A stretch of 64,000 nucleotides of DNA, taken from assembly GCA_964036045.1 (NCBI GenBank), contig OZ038380.1, positions 65,518,591 to 65,582,590 of the forward strand, written 5' to 3'. This document shows positions 44,933 through 57,400 of the stretch, piece by piece. The notes beneath the pieces are model-generated. The model did not search any database, was not told where the DNA came from, and was given only the letters and a program-made list of their open reading frames with translations. The translations under genes were made by a program, and so were the position numbers. The DNA is from Eutreptiella sp. 'Long Island Sound 2002'. Lineage: Eukaryota > Euglenozoa > Euglenophyceae > Eutreptiales > Eutreptiaceae. Position 1 is the first letter of the stretch; each line of letters opens with the position of its first letter.

Positions 44933-47699
44933 GACTTGACTTCCCGCAGCCCCTTCCGGCTGCGATCCGCCAGGACTTTGTCCACCACGTTGCTGGGCTT
45001 TGAGTTCCTCCAACGTCCTCAACATGTCCTCAGCAACCTCCTCATTCGACATAACTCGTCGGTCTTGGCCAGGTCCCTTGGCTCTTGCCTTGGCCTTTTC
45101 CCCCCTCTCCACCCTTCGCCTTCCAATCGGAAATCCGCTGCTCCTTGGGCTTCTTCTCGGGGTGGGCGGCGAAGTAGGTCTTCCTGTCCGCCTCATACAC
45201 CTTGCACTGACGGTGGTCGTGTGCATGGTTGTTTCCCTTGCCATAACAGACCCAGCACTCGTCGTGCTGAGACCTGTACTCTCGGAACGAGAGCGGTGGG
45301 TTCCCGATCCTCCTTGGCTCTTTGCCCCTTGGTCCCACCCGGCTCCATCTGGACCGATCCTGCCCATTGTTCCTCACGTTGTGCGCCACAAACGCGAAGA
45401 AATGGGCCTCCTCGTGATCCTCCCGGGACCAGTGGTCTTGGCCACTTCCACTACCATCCTCCGCGGATTTGGCCGTGTCCTCCTGGATCTCCCGATGATG
45501 GCGGTCTTCTCGGTGGCCTCGTTGTCCATGACCATGTCGATCCTGCACGTGGGCCTCGTTCTTTGCATTGAGCTTCAACTCCACCGTGATGTACTTCACG
45601 ATCTCGTCCGGGCTCATGCGGGCGAAGATGACCTGCATCCTCAGCGGCTCCCCGCGCCTCCACTCCACGTTGTTGAGGCGCAGCAACCTTTGCCCCATGG
45701 AGTCTCCAAATACCTCCACGTACACGGCGTTCTTCAGTCCCAACATCCGGTTTGGTTCGCCCAGGTTCCTCCTGAAGAACTCCATGATACCCGCATGGGT
45801 ATCCTCCGCCGCCATGATCCTCAGCGCCACCCGCTTCTTGGCGCGCTTCTTCTCCTCGTCCTCCACTCGCCTCCTCCAGTTGCTGGGGAGGACGTCCTTC
45901 AGCAGGTGGCGGATCTCGCTGGCCTCGTTCCAGTCCTCCACCAGCTTGAGGCATCTGCGGTACTTCCGCAGATACCGGTTCCACTCCCGGACCCGCAACT
46001 CACCGCGGTCCAGCGGCAGCGGGATGGACCACAAGTCCTCCAGCTTCTGGTTCGGAGGGTCCACCCGCTCCTCATCCTCCAACCACTGGAGGCAGGCCTG
46101 CTCTGTACGGATCAATCCTTCCCGGATCTGATCCCGCAGCTCCTCCTTCAGGTCCTGCGCCAGCCGGTGTGGGAATGTCCGGCATACCCACTTATCCCGC
46201 AGCGCTCCCCGCATCTCGCCGACGACCTCCTCGGCAAAGTCCTCCCAATCCAGGATGAAGTCATCCAGGTTGGAGGGGTTACCATCGTAGGAGGGGATTT
46301 TGATTCCCCTGAGGTCGTCAATCCTGATCGCGTCTCCGACGTCTCCAGCCACCACTCCACCGAGACGGATACCACCTGTGGTCGGGGGGTGTGAGTACAC
46401 ATCCCGTACATCCCTCTCCTCCATGGAGTGCGGTCCAGTTGGGCCTGAACCCATGGGGTTTGGAATGCGGGAAGGATTTGCTCCATCGGCCGTCCATATC
46501 CCCGTATTGGGGTCCTAGGCCCACAGGTTTCCGCCCGGATGACCTTGACCATGTCCGTCGGCGCTTCTCAAGGTTCGCCCCTGCATGGTCTGGCTCTCGA
46601 TCTTCTCTTCCGCATAAACTACCATATTCGTCGTGATCGGTACATCCTGGGCGGCATGGGACATCTGTACCGTCAGGCTCCTCGGGTCCGTGGGTACGTG
46701 CCCTTCCCGCATGGACCCAGCCGGTGCCGTGTGTTCCCCGAGCATTGTGGATTCGCTGAACATGGGAACAAACGGCAGCACACCCGGGTCAACACACCGA
46801 GGCGCGTATGGTGCCTCTGCAGGGCTGCCCATGGGTTTCTCCATGGCGCTCCTGAGGGTCTTAACCCGCTCCACCAGCTCTACCGCGGCCGGCTTTGCCG
46901 GGAGCTCCGGACCCGAGGCGAGGGGCTGTAGCTCCTCCAGCCTTTTCAGGCGTCCCGACATGTCCTCCACCAGGTGGAGGAGGCTGTCCACCACTCGCTG
47001 CTGCTTCTCCAGGGCCAGCTCCAGATTCTCCCGGTACCGGTCCCGTTCAGCTCGCAGCTCCTCCATGTCTTTCTCCGCGGCCGACTGGTCATCCAGAATC
47101 CCCGCGACGTCCTCCCCTAGACCGTCCTTGGCGTTGTCCAGGCGGTCAAGGCGATGCACAATGGCGTCCATCCCCATCTTCGGGTACTTGCCCATAAGAA
47201 AGGACACGTGCTCGCAGTGGCACGCGGCGTGCTTTCCGCCGGATCCAACGCATCCCGCGGTTCACGGCACCTCAGACTCATCGCCCATGGGCGTATCGCC
47301 TATGGCGTCCGTCTCTGGTTCCGTGTGCCGGGGCACAGGTGCCGCCCGGGCCCTGGCTGGCCTCTCCAAGCCCTCGGCGTTGTGCTCCAGGCTGGGTTCT
47401 GGGGCCGTGTTCGCCCTTGTGGGCGGTCTGGCCGTCTCCTCCGACTCCAGAGGCGGCTCATAGGCTGTCCGATAGCCCTCGGAGTGCCCCTCGGATTCCC
47501 ACAGCCTGACCGGGCTAGGGTCCGTATCCATAGCCCCGGCGTCCCCTGCCGCGGACTTGGGTGACTCGCGCTTCCGGTAGCGCCGGGCCCGTCCTCCACT
47601 GCTGCCTGAATGGCAGGCCTCATCAGAATCCTCCGCGGCGGAGCGGAGGTTGCATGCCTTTCGACAGCGACACTCACACATGGAGACCAGGTCCTCCAT
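44930..47699 (-). pseudogene. E3 gag (two nonsense codons, one frameshift)
   Basis: It starts at ATG 47697-47699 (MEDLVSMCECRCRK). One frame covers the N-terminus, coiled coil (LELALEKQQRVVDSLLHLVE), capsid-like region (IRIDDLRGIKIPSYDGNPSN) and zinc knuckle (CWVCYGKGNNHAHDHRQC). TGA at 47262-47264 replaces Gly, and TAG at 46515-46517 replaces Lys of AKDP. A frameshift near 45060 in the Lys/Gly tail moves the reading to the last frame, which ends GSQV at TAG 44930-44932. Pol continues in that frame. Confidence 0.88.
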
Positions 47700-47908
47700 G
47701 TCACGTCCTCCTCTTCCCGAATGTCGTACTTCTCTTCGGGCTTCAACTTCCAGGGTTTCGCCATGCTCTTGAACGTCTCGGTTCTTCTATGGCTCCAATC
47801 TCCGGCGTGGTCTCCTCCGAGTCCACAATACGCACCCAGGGGGTAGTTGGGCAGGGCTCATAAGGGCCCAAGTCCCCGGGTCGGCGGTTGGTAGGGGCAG
47901 CAGGTAAG

Positions 47909-47920
47909 CCTCTGCTACCA
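47909..47920 (-). promoter_or_regulatory. E3 primer-binding site (initiator tRNA-Met type)
   Basis: On the - strand TGGTAGCAGAGG, directly after the LTR end and identical to the E2 site. Confidence 0.85.
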
Positions 47921-50281
47921 TAAAGAAGGTCCCTACCAGGACCGGCCCCCGCTGTGCCCCTTCCGCCTGTTACCCCTGCTGATTTACTCCGGATCAGTGA
48001 GTGCATTCCTCAAAATCCAAAGGGTCCGAAGTCCAAAAATATAGAAAATAACATCCTCCTTCAACCCTGAAACAGCAACCAGATCCCACAAATACAGCAA
48101 TAACTCAATCCACAATCCAGTCCAAATGGCGGGCTTTCGTTCAGCACAGCGATGGTCTACCGATGGCGGGCATGTGCAAGAATTGCACCAAGGAGGAAGG
48201 CCCTGAAATTGGCATATGAACACAAATAAAGCAAAGTTGGGGAAAGAGGTAAACATACACATTCACAGCCATAAACCCCTCATTCCCTGGACTCAAGACC
48301 TTCCCTTGACTCACCAACATATTGCCCTGAACCAGGTGAAATAAGATGGCTGAATGCCATGTGTCACAAGTCACTACACAAACCCCAAAAATGTGTTCAC
48401 TCCCAACCCTCTAAGTCCTAGCCCAACTGGGGGGGGTAGCGTGTCACCGCTTAGGGTGGCACTCAGGACCATGCCCTACCCTTACATAACCTTGGTTGGA
48501 CTTGGGGTTGAATGGGCTTGGAGATATGCCCCATGAGTTTGAACTCATAACATGCCAAAAAACTGCCAATTCACACCATATTGGCCATATATCAAATATA
48601 TGCTCAAAACTGAGGTTACCACTTATCCGAAGGCTCAAAGCATGCATGGAATCGATGTCTGGTATTCATGAAGGATAGAGACCAAAGACCAATGCCCATG
48701 TACATCCCCATTTTACCCTCGAAACCTCTTCGGATATGGGCGCCACGCACTGCCCAAGTCAGCCCATGATGTTGAGACCAATTCATGTAATCCTTCTTGC
48801 GCCAAGCCAAATGGAGTACGCGATCCGGCATATGGTGGTGTTCAACTCCAAAGCATATGCCAACATATAAGCAACATACCATGGTTCGACTCCCCATTGG
48901 CTTCTTGCTGTTTGCCGACCAGTTAAGTACACATAACGCAAAAATGAGCAAAAAGTGAGGTCAAAAACATGAAAATATGACCAAATACAAAGTTGTCATG
49001 ATAGTATATCTCTATGCTCACCCATGATATCTGCTCATGGTTCAATACACAAATGATTAGAGCCAGTTGCGAGCAATTCCCCCACTTGGATCCCCAATCA
49101 GGCGCATGGAGATACCTTCGCCACTCATATCTACATGCCCCATGAAAATGGGAGCGCACTCATGGATCTCTTTCCCAAACGAACCATGAGCAATACATAT
49201 GTGGTAGACTTAGTGTAGCGCTTTGAATTCCACAATTGGGACATGGGCAAGACCCTTGTCACGTTTGGCTCCCCATCTCTTCGGCCACACGAAGATAAAT
49301 AGCATGGGCGTGAGCATATCAAGACATATACCATGCATATAAAACATACCCTCAAAAGGGGCTCCCACCATGATATGCCATGTCCCTCCATGGACATAAC
49401 TTCACGTTAAAAATGCGTAGGAACCCAAGGAAAGTATCTATGCAACCTCAACACTCATGCGGTACACTCGAAAGTCGCATTAAAATATTCGGTTGCACGG
49501 TCCAAGAGTTATATATCACTTTCTACCCTCTTGACCATTATCCCTTGCAACACCAGGCATGTGTACACACCAAAGGCGTTTGATGCTCGCTAAATTACAT
49601 TGAGACCAAGGCGCTTGCAACGCAACCTTTCTTATTCTCTTTTCTCACACTCCCTCGTAGATATGGCCCTTCAAAGTGGTCCCACGATTCACTTTTGTTT
49701 CCCTTATATCTCCAAGTCAAATGGGTGGCAAGTATAAGGGAAACCTGATTCGGGCATAGGGAAAGGAGTATGACCACTCGAAGAAGACCAAATCAAGTGC
49801 GGCGATGTCGAAGTCGAAAATCCGATTTCGACATCGCGAAAAATTCAGATTAAAATTTCGAGTGCTTATTTAGAAAACTGCGGAAGCAACGAACCCTTTA
49901 CTGATGAAATCTGACCCTTCATCGGGGTTTCCGCCAAAATATCTGGAAATAACAGTTAACCAATCGGTTAACGCAAAATCACGATCCAACTGACAGTCGC
50001 CGATACATTGACCATCAGAACGAAAGGCTGAAAAATTACGGAAACATTATGATAAAAAAACCCTGTTGATTCCTGATATTCCGATATATAAATCTCCGCT
50101 TGCGGCGCCTCGGTACTGAATATGGCCGCTCATAGCCGGAATGGCCAAACCTATCACACTATCACATCGGGTTAGGTCAGGTGGATGGGAGAGTATGATA
50201 TCAGCCAATGGCGGCTTGCCAGCACATAGATACACACCCCAAGTGACCCCAAGGTGGCCACGGGGGTCCGAACCGGCTTCA
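47921..50281 (-). repeat. E3 5-prime LTR (2361 bp)
   Basis: Partner of 37257-39616. It carries the conserved hairpin at 49803-49836. The right flank is CTCC and then E4 gag. Confidence 0.92.
49803..49836 (-). repeat. Conserved LTR hairpin, E3 right copy
   Basis: Same 34-bp inverted repeat, both 10-bp arms perfect. Confidence 0.85.
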
Positions 50282-52869
50282 CTCCGAGCACTCCGAGGGC
50301 TATCGGACAGCTTATGAGCAACCCTCGGAGTCGGAGGAGACGGCCAGACCGCCCACAAGGGCGAACACAGCCCCAAAACCCAGCCTGGAGCATGATGCCG
50401 AGGCGTTGGAGAGGCCCGCCAGATCCAGGACGGCGCCTGTGGCCCGGCACACGGAGCCACCGCGGGATAGCATGGGCGACAAACCCATGGCGGAGGAGTC
50501 CGAGGCGCCGGGAACCGCGGGACGCGCAGGACCAGGTGGAAGGCACGCTGAGTGCCACTGCGAACACGTGTCCTTCCTCATGGGCAAGTACCCAAAGATG
50601 GGGATGGACGCCATCGTGCATCGTCTCGACCGCCTGGACAACGCGAAGGACGGTCTAGAGGAGGACGTCGCTGGGATCCTGGATGACCAGTCAGCCGCGG
50701 AGAAAGACATGAAGGAGCTGCGAGCGGATCAGGCCCGGTACCGGGAGAATCTGGAGCTGGCCCTGCAGAAGCAGCAGCAAGTGGTGGACAGCCTCCTCCA
50801 CTTAGTGGAGGACATGTCGGGACGCCTGAAAAGGCTAGAGGAGCGACAGCCCCTCACCTCGGGTCCGGAGCTCCCGGCAAAGCCGGCTGCGGCAGAGCTG
50901 GTGGAGCGGGTTAAGACCCTCCGGAGCGCCATGGATAAACCCATGGGCGGCCCGGCAGAGGCACCCTACGCGCGTCCGCGTGTTGACCCGGGTGCGCTGC
51001 CGTTTGTTCCCATGTTCAGCAAATCCACAATGCTCGGGGAACACACGGCACCGGCTGGGTCCATGCGGGAAGGGCACGTAACCACGGACCCGAGGAGCCT
51101 GACGGTACAGATGTCCCACGCCGCCCAGGATGTACCGATCACTACGACTGCCCATGCAGTTTATGCGGAAGAGGAGATCCAGAGCTAGACCATGCAGGGG
51201 CGAACCATGGGAAGCGCCGACGGACATGGTCGAGGTCATCCGAGCGGAAACCTGTGGGCCAAGGACCCCAATACGGGGATATGGATGGCCGATGGAGCAA
51301 GTCCTTCCCGCATTCCAAACCCCATGGGTTCAGGCCCAACTGGACCGCACTCCATGGAGGAGAGGGATGTACGGGGAGTGTACTCACACCCCTCGGCCAC
51401 AGGTGGTATTCGCCTCGGTGGAGTGGTGGCTGGCGACGTCGGAGATGCCATCAGGATTGACGACCTCAGGGGAATCGAAATCCCCTACAATGATGGCAAC
51501 GCCTCCAACCTGGACAACTTCATCCTGGATTGGGAGGACTTCGCCGAGGAGGTCGTCGGCGAGATGCGGGGAGCGCCGCGGGACAAGTGGGTATGTCGGA
51601 CATTCCCACACCGGCTGGCGCAGGAGCTGAAGGAGGAGCTGCGGGATCAGATCCGGGAAGGATTGATCCGTACGGAGCAGGCCTGCCTCCAGTGGTTGGA
51701 GGATGAGGAGCGGGTGGACGCTCGGAATCAGAAGCTGGAGGACTTGTGGTCCATCCCGCTGCCGCTGGACCGCGGTGAGTTGCGGGTCCGGGAGTGGAAC
51801 CGGTACCTGCGAAAGTACCGAAGGTGCCTCAAGCTGGTGGAGGACTGGAATGAGGCCAGCGAGATCCGCCACCTGCTGAAGGACGTCCTCCCTGGCAACT
51901 GGAAGAGGAGAGTGGAGGACGAGGAGAAGAAGAGAGCCAAGAAGCGGCTGGCGGTGAGGATCATGGCGGCGGAGGATACCCATGCGGGTATCATGGAGTT
52001 CTTCAGGAGGAACCTGGGCGAGCCCAACCGGATGTTGGGACTGAAGAACGCCGTGTACGTGGAGGTATTTGGAGACTCCATGGGGCAATGGTTGCTGCGC
52101 CTCAACAACGTGGAGTGGAGGCGCGGGGAGCCGCTGAGGATGCAGGTCATCTTCGCCTTCATGAGCCCGGACGAGATCGTGAAGTACATCACGGTGGAGT
52201 TGAAGCTCAATGCGAAGAATGAGGCCCACGTGCAGGATCGACATGGTCATGGACAACGAGGCCACCGAGAAGACCGCCATCATCGGGAGATCCAGGAGGA
52301 GACGGCCAACTCCGCGGAGGATGGTAGTGGAAGTGGCCAAGACCACTGGTCCCGGGAGGATCACGAGGAGGCCCATTTCTTCGCGTTTGTGGCGCACGAC
52401 GCGAGGGACCATGGACACGATCGGTCCAGATGGAGCTGGGTGGGACCCAAGAAGGGCAAAGAGCCAAGGAGGATCGGGAACCCACCGCTCTCCCTCCGGG
52501 AGTACAGGTCTCAGCACGACGGGTGCTGGGTCTGTTTTGGCAAGGGAAACAACCATGCACACGACCACCATCAGTGCAAGGTGTATGAGGCGGACAAGAA
52601 GGCCTACTTTGCCGCCCACCCCGAGAGGAAGCCCAAGGAGCAGCGGATTTCCGATTGGAAGGCGAAGGGCGGAGACGGGGGAAAAGGCCAAGGCAAAGGC
52701 CAAGGAAAAGGCTGAGGAAGAGGATATGGGGGTGGACCTGGTCAAGACCGACGAGTGAGGTCGATCGAGGAAGTTGCTGAGGACGTTGGAGGAACTCAAA
52801 GCCCAGCAACGTCGTGGACAAAGTCCTGGCGGATCGCAGCCGGAAGGGGCTGCGGGAAGTCAAGTCTAG
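50282..52869 (+). pseudogene. E4 gag, main part
   Basis: It continues the frame of 36875-37256. It shows a coiled coil (LELALQKQQQVVDSLLHLVE), a Pro-rich linker, a capsid-like region (IRIDDLRGIEIPYNDGNASN; LDNFILDWEDFAEEVVGEM; LRKYRRCLKLVEDWNEASEI), a His-rich patch, a zinc knuckle (CWVCFGKGNNHAHDHHQC) and a Lys/Gly tail. TAG at 51186-51188 replaces Gln in IQSQTMQG, TGA at 52713-52715 replaces Gly, and about 11 bp are missing near 52770. The frame after that loss ends at TAG 52867-52869, with pol following in the same frame. Confidence 0.88.
52867..52869 (+). promoter_or_regulatory. In-frame UAG between E4 gag and pol
   Basis: The codons are GTC TAG AGG AGC CGC CAC, the same context as in E3. 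Pol is open from the next codon through the protease. Confidence 0.6.
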
Positions 52870-54414
52870 AGGAGCCGCCACGGGTTTGGGACCTCAGAGG
52901 TCTCTCCACTGAAAATCAGTGGAATTCCTGAGGAATCAGAGGCACATCAGGTGCCAAAGAAGGCTCTGGAAGAGCCAAAACCACTGAGCTTCGCCACTCC
53001 CAACCCCTGCAGCGCCCTGCCAAGGGAAGTACATGTGGGTACAGGACATGGCAAGAAGGAAGGAGCGACCACGGAGAGCCCCGTGGACGGGCAGGACCAA
53101 CCCAAGATCTACACCATCCGTGACCATACCCTTGAAGTCCTGATGCACCCGGACGTGCTAGAGTTGCATGCCGTGATAGTCGTCCATACACCTCATGGCG
53201 ACGAGCGGCAGTTGCACTTGAAAGTGCGAGTACGGTGCGGACGAGAGGAGAAGGTGGTGGATGTGTTGGTGGATACGGGTGCCCAGGTGAGCCTGGTCCG
53301 GAGAGGGTTGTCCAAGGAGGAACTCCTGCAGCCCAGTCGGAGACTGGTACGCCTGAAGGTCGCCAACGGAGAGATCATGGGTGGGGGCACCGATGAGGCC
53401 ACTATCAGTATGGAATTCTGGGAACATGAGCGCTTGAACCGCCCTGATCTGGCGAAGAGAAGCACTCTATCCGGGAATTTCTATGTGGCCGACATTACAG
53501 ATTGGGATATGATCATGGGGTATGACTTCATTGTGGCAAATGCCATTGGAGCCCTTCCCCATCGTGCAACGCTGGTCCGGGAGGATGATGAATGCCTCAC
53601 ATGGCTGTCCACGGACTATGCATGCGGATCATCCCAATGGAATGCTGAGGAAGAGGATCGGATCGTCCAAGCGGTGCAAGCTGTGGGTGCCAAGTCCGGA
53701 GGAGACCGTGGAGTTCAGCTCACGGAGTATGGAATGGCGCCGCAGGTGTATGCCAGGATGATCCAGACGCTCGGGGCCGAAGCACCCGAGATGGACGTCT
53801 TCGCTTCCCGGGATGCCCCACTTTTGCGGAAGTGTAGGAGGCATTGAATTCGAGGAGACTCAGCCTGGCACAGACATTGGGGTTTGAAGGAGTGGGGGCC
53901 CATGTATTGGCATGGCTCCCTGGATAACACCAGACGTACGGTGGAGAAGATCGTCGCGGATAGGGCGAAGGGAATCCTGGTCATAACCGGCATAGGATCC
54001 ACCCCATGTCCGCTGGAAGGTCTCAAGTCGCCGCTGGACTCCATCACCCTGAACGAGATGTCATTCGGGCCAGAGAAGGAGTTGTTCATCGACGCCAAGG
54101 GTGTATCAATGCCCTTCCTGGGTCAAGCGTGGGGGACCAAGGCTTTCCTGGTGGATCGGGCGCAAGCCCAGCCCACGGGTGATGAAGCATTCATCCGTAG
54201 GGTGGAGGCAGTGCCCATGAAGGTCATGTTTGAGCCCAAGGAGGGGACGGATCAGCCTATTGATGGCATTGACGTCCTGTCCCATGCCGAGATCGACGAC
54301 GTCGTCAACTACATGCGGATGGGGATGCACGACCGTGTGGCAGCCAAGAAGAGGCGGGCCATGGTCACATCTCCGCATTGGTGGGATGACAAGATGTTGG
54401 TCACCGGCAAGTAA
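52870..54414 (+). pseudogene. E4 pol: protease and FAS domain
   Basis: Open from the codon after the gag amber. It has a Pro/Lys linker, then VVDVLVDTGAQVSLVRRG (DTG codons 53272-53280) and DMIMGYDFIVANAIG, a retropepsin. Next comes MDVFASRDAPLLRKC (about 53791-53838), the family-A FAS domain, with GPMYWHGSLDN, KIVADRAKGILVITGIGS and LDSITLNEMSFGP. TGA at 53845-53847 stands for Trp, and TAA at 54412-54414 for Tyr in GKYEKDE. The frame is otherwise uninterrupted into RT. In E1 the matching position holds an NPPF motif that family A lacks. Confidence 0.88.
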
Positions 54415-54429
54415 GAGAAGGATGAGTTC

Positions 54430-57400
54430 GTGTCGAGGGTCATGGATCACATCGCGGACCGATACGATGGTCCGGTTGGGTCGGACCCGCCGACGTGGGA
54501 TTTTCCAAGAATGGGGGCCGAAAGCGACAATAACCAGCCCGACGCCGCAAATTTTCGAAGATTATCGGTTGGAAGTGCACCCCACGACGATGACGACGGC
54601 ATATCGGACGAAGAGAGGTCGGATTCGGACCCGGAAGAGGCCTATACTGCAGTGCGTTCGGTTGTATCGATACCGAAGCAAGCGGCTGAAGAGGCCCAGG
54701 AGAACCCGAAGGTCGCTGAGCTGAAGGAGAGGCTGATCAAAGCCTATCCGCGGCTATTCAGTGGTGTCGCCAACAAGAACCCTCCAGATCCTGGGAGGTT
54801 TGGCACAAGGAGGATCAAGCTGAAGCCAAACCCCAAGATCTATCGTCATCGGGAGTACCAACTTCAGGGCGATCGGGCCGAGGCCATGAAGAAGCTGTTG
54901 GCCGAATTCATTGAGCGGGGATGGATCGAACCCTCCGACAGTGAGTGGGCCAGCCCAGCCTTCATCGTGCCCAAGAAGGAGAAGGGCGAGTGGAGGTTGG
55001 TGGTTGATTACACAGGTTTGAACGAGCAGACCGAGCACGACTCGTACTCGCTTCCCCTGATCGACTCCATCCTCCAAAAACAACAGAAAAAGCGGATTTT
55101 CACGGTGTTGGACCTGAAACACGGTTATCACCAGATGCCGCTACACCCGGACCCAAGGCCCTGCACAGCGATGTCGACGCCGCTGGGGCCCATGCAGTGG
55201 AAAGTGGTGCCCATGGGCGCCAAGAATGTCAACGCCGCTTTCCAGCGCATGATGGAGGACCTACTCGGTCCTGTCCGGGACTGTGCCGATCCCATCGTGG
55301 ATGACATCATCATCGGGTCCGGCACGGAGAACATGACTGAGGACGAGCTCATCGACGCGCATGAGAAGGATCTGCGCCGAGTGCTCAGCGAGTTGGACAA
55401 GCACAACATGGTGTGCAAGCCCACCAAAGCCTCACTCTTCGTGAAGGAAGTGGAGTTCGCGGGTCACGTGGTTGGTCACGGGCAACGCCGTCCCATGCCT
55501 GGGAAGCTGGCGTCCCTGCACCACTGGGAAAAGCCCCAGACCATCAGCGAACTCCGATCCTTCATGGGGTTCTGCAACTACTATTCGGGCTATGTCCGGA
55601 TGTATGCAGAACTGTCAGGGCAACTGCACAAGATGCTGCTAGTGGGCAAGTTCGATGGCCGGAAGGGGAGCAAGAAGAAGCTTGCCTGGACCCCGGAGGC
55701 CGAAGATGCGTTCAGCCGCCTGAAGGAGCAACTCCTGGGGCAGCTGGGACTATTCTTGGTGGACCCGGACAGTGGATTCGTGCTACGGACGGACGCCTCG
55801 GACTATGCTGTAGGGGCAGTCCTCGAGCAGATCCGGGACGACGGGTCACACGTGCCCGTGGCGTTTTGGAGTCGGATCCTGGCCGAGGGCCAACGCCGCA
55901 CCTGGACCGCGAGGGAGAAGGAGACGTACACCATTGTTTGTGCGCTCAGGAAGTGGTCTGGCCACATCGGATTGCAACCGATGGTGGTTTGCACGGACCA
56001 TCAGTCCTTGCAGAGCTGGCACAAGGAGCACGTCGACACCCCCTCGGGACCGGCGGCAAGGAGGGCCCGATGGCATGAGACGTTCGTCAAGTTCGACCTC
56101 AGCGTCGTATACGTCCCGGGGAAGGACAACACTGTGGCAGATTGCCTCAGTCGATGGGCCTACCCCGCGGGCAAGGCTTGGATGGACATATCCAGCCATG
56201 GGGACGCCGAGGAAACCGAGGAGGCCAAGCGCATCATCGAGATGGAAAAGGCCATGGAGCAAGAGGGGGTCAAGTGCTTTGTGGTGATGGCAAACCGTAC
56301 GGACCTGGCCAAGTTCCGGGACGCCCGAGTCCAAGCTATTCGAGAGGAAACCCTCGAGCAATGGATGGTGGCCCCTGTGGAGCTAGTCAGGTCGGTGCTC
56401 ACAGAGGACTGGTCGGATGACTACGATGCATCCGAGCACTGGAGCAAGTACTGGAATGCCGTGAGCGCCCCGTCAGACGACGAGTGGCCTGAGGGCTTGA
56501 CCGAGGATGGGGACAAGTTGTTCCTCAAGGACAAGCTGCTGGTGCCCGAGAACCGAGTGGAGGAGCTCATTGACCATTGGCACAACGCCCAGCTCATGCA
56601 CCCTGGCCGAGACAAGATGCAGCAGGACCTGGAGTGGCGTTTCAAGTTCCCTCCGGGGTACTACACCATCCTGGATAGGTACTGCAGCGACTGTGCCGTG
56701 TGTCGGGCCACGAAGAGCCCCAACCACTCCACAGCGGGCAACCCGGTGTACACGGCTATACCGGAGGCCCCTATGCGGTCCGTGGCCATGGATGTGTTCG
56801 CCATGCCTGAGGTCACCGTGGACGGAGAGACTTACGACTGTGTCATCCTGGCGGTGGACAGGCACAGCGGGTATATCGTGGCAGTCCCGGGCAAGAAGTC
56901 CAACAAGAAGGACAAGAAGGACAAGCTTGGAGTGGGGCTGCAGGCCAAGACCGTCGCTAATGCCATGATCAGGCATTGGCTGACAATTTTCGATGTCGAA
57001 GCTGTCATCTGCAGCGATCGGGGCAGTCAATTCGTGGGGACGTGGTTCAAGACGATGTGCAAGCACATGGGGATTCGGCACGCCAAGACCGTGGCATACC
57101 ACAGCCGGTCGAATGGCCGGGCTGAGGTGGCCGGGCGGCAGATGTTCCAGAAGTTCCGCCAGCTGCACATCGACGAAACGGGCTGGAATTGGTACAATTC
57201 GCTGTGGAGGGTACTCCAAGCGTATCACGACCTTCCGGAGCCCACTGGACTGTCGCCCCATCGCATCCTGTTCCTACGGGATCGAGTGTCACGCACTCTC
57301 CCGTGGTTGAACCATGGCAAAGTGGCCCGGGATGCGAACGCTATGATGGCTGAGGCGGACGACACGGCGGCCAAGGTGTGCAAGGCACTTCAGGACGAGC

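Larger units (their letters stand above)
37257..50281 (-). mobile_element. E3: family-A chromovirus nested in E4 gag
   Basis: A 13,025-bp - strand element with LTRs 37257-39616 and 47921-50281 and ends TAAAGAAGG/CCGGCTTCA. A 4-bp target duplication CTCC lies at 37253-37256 and 50282-50285. It has PPT, chromodomain, integrase, RNase H, RT, protease, gag and PBS in normal order. Frameshifts, nonsense codons and an integrase deletion disable it. Its LTR sequence differs enough from E2 (for example in the first 150 bp) to suggest a subfamily. Confidence 0.94.

Noticed and set aside
44651-46394. Long + strand frames across E3 gag (and similar antisense frames over gag in E2 and E4)
   Set aside because: They mirror the real gag frames of the opposite strand in three copies and contain no domain.
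22939-53847. Alternative genetic code with TGA as a sense codon, because TGA interrupts many frames
   Set aside because: TGA replaces Trp, Arg, Gly and Cys codons at different sites, and TAG and TAA also occur, so these are mutations, not a reassigned codon.
51186-54414. Cytosine-deamination (RIP-like) origin for the nonsense codons
   Set aside because: The set includes CAG to TAG and CGA to TGA, but also GGA to TGA, TAC to TAA and AAG to TAG. Transversions are too common for one deamination process.
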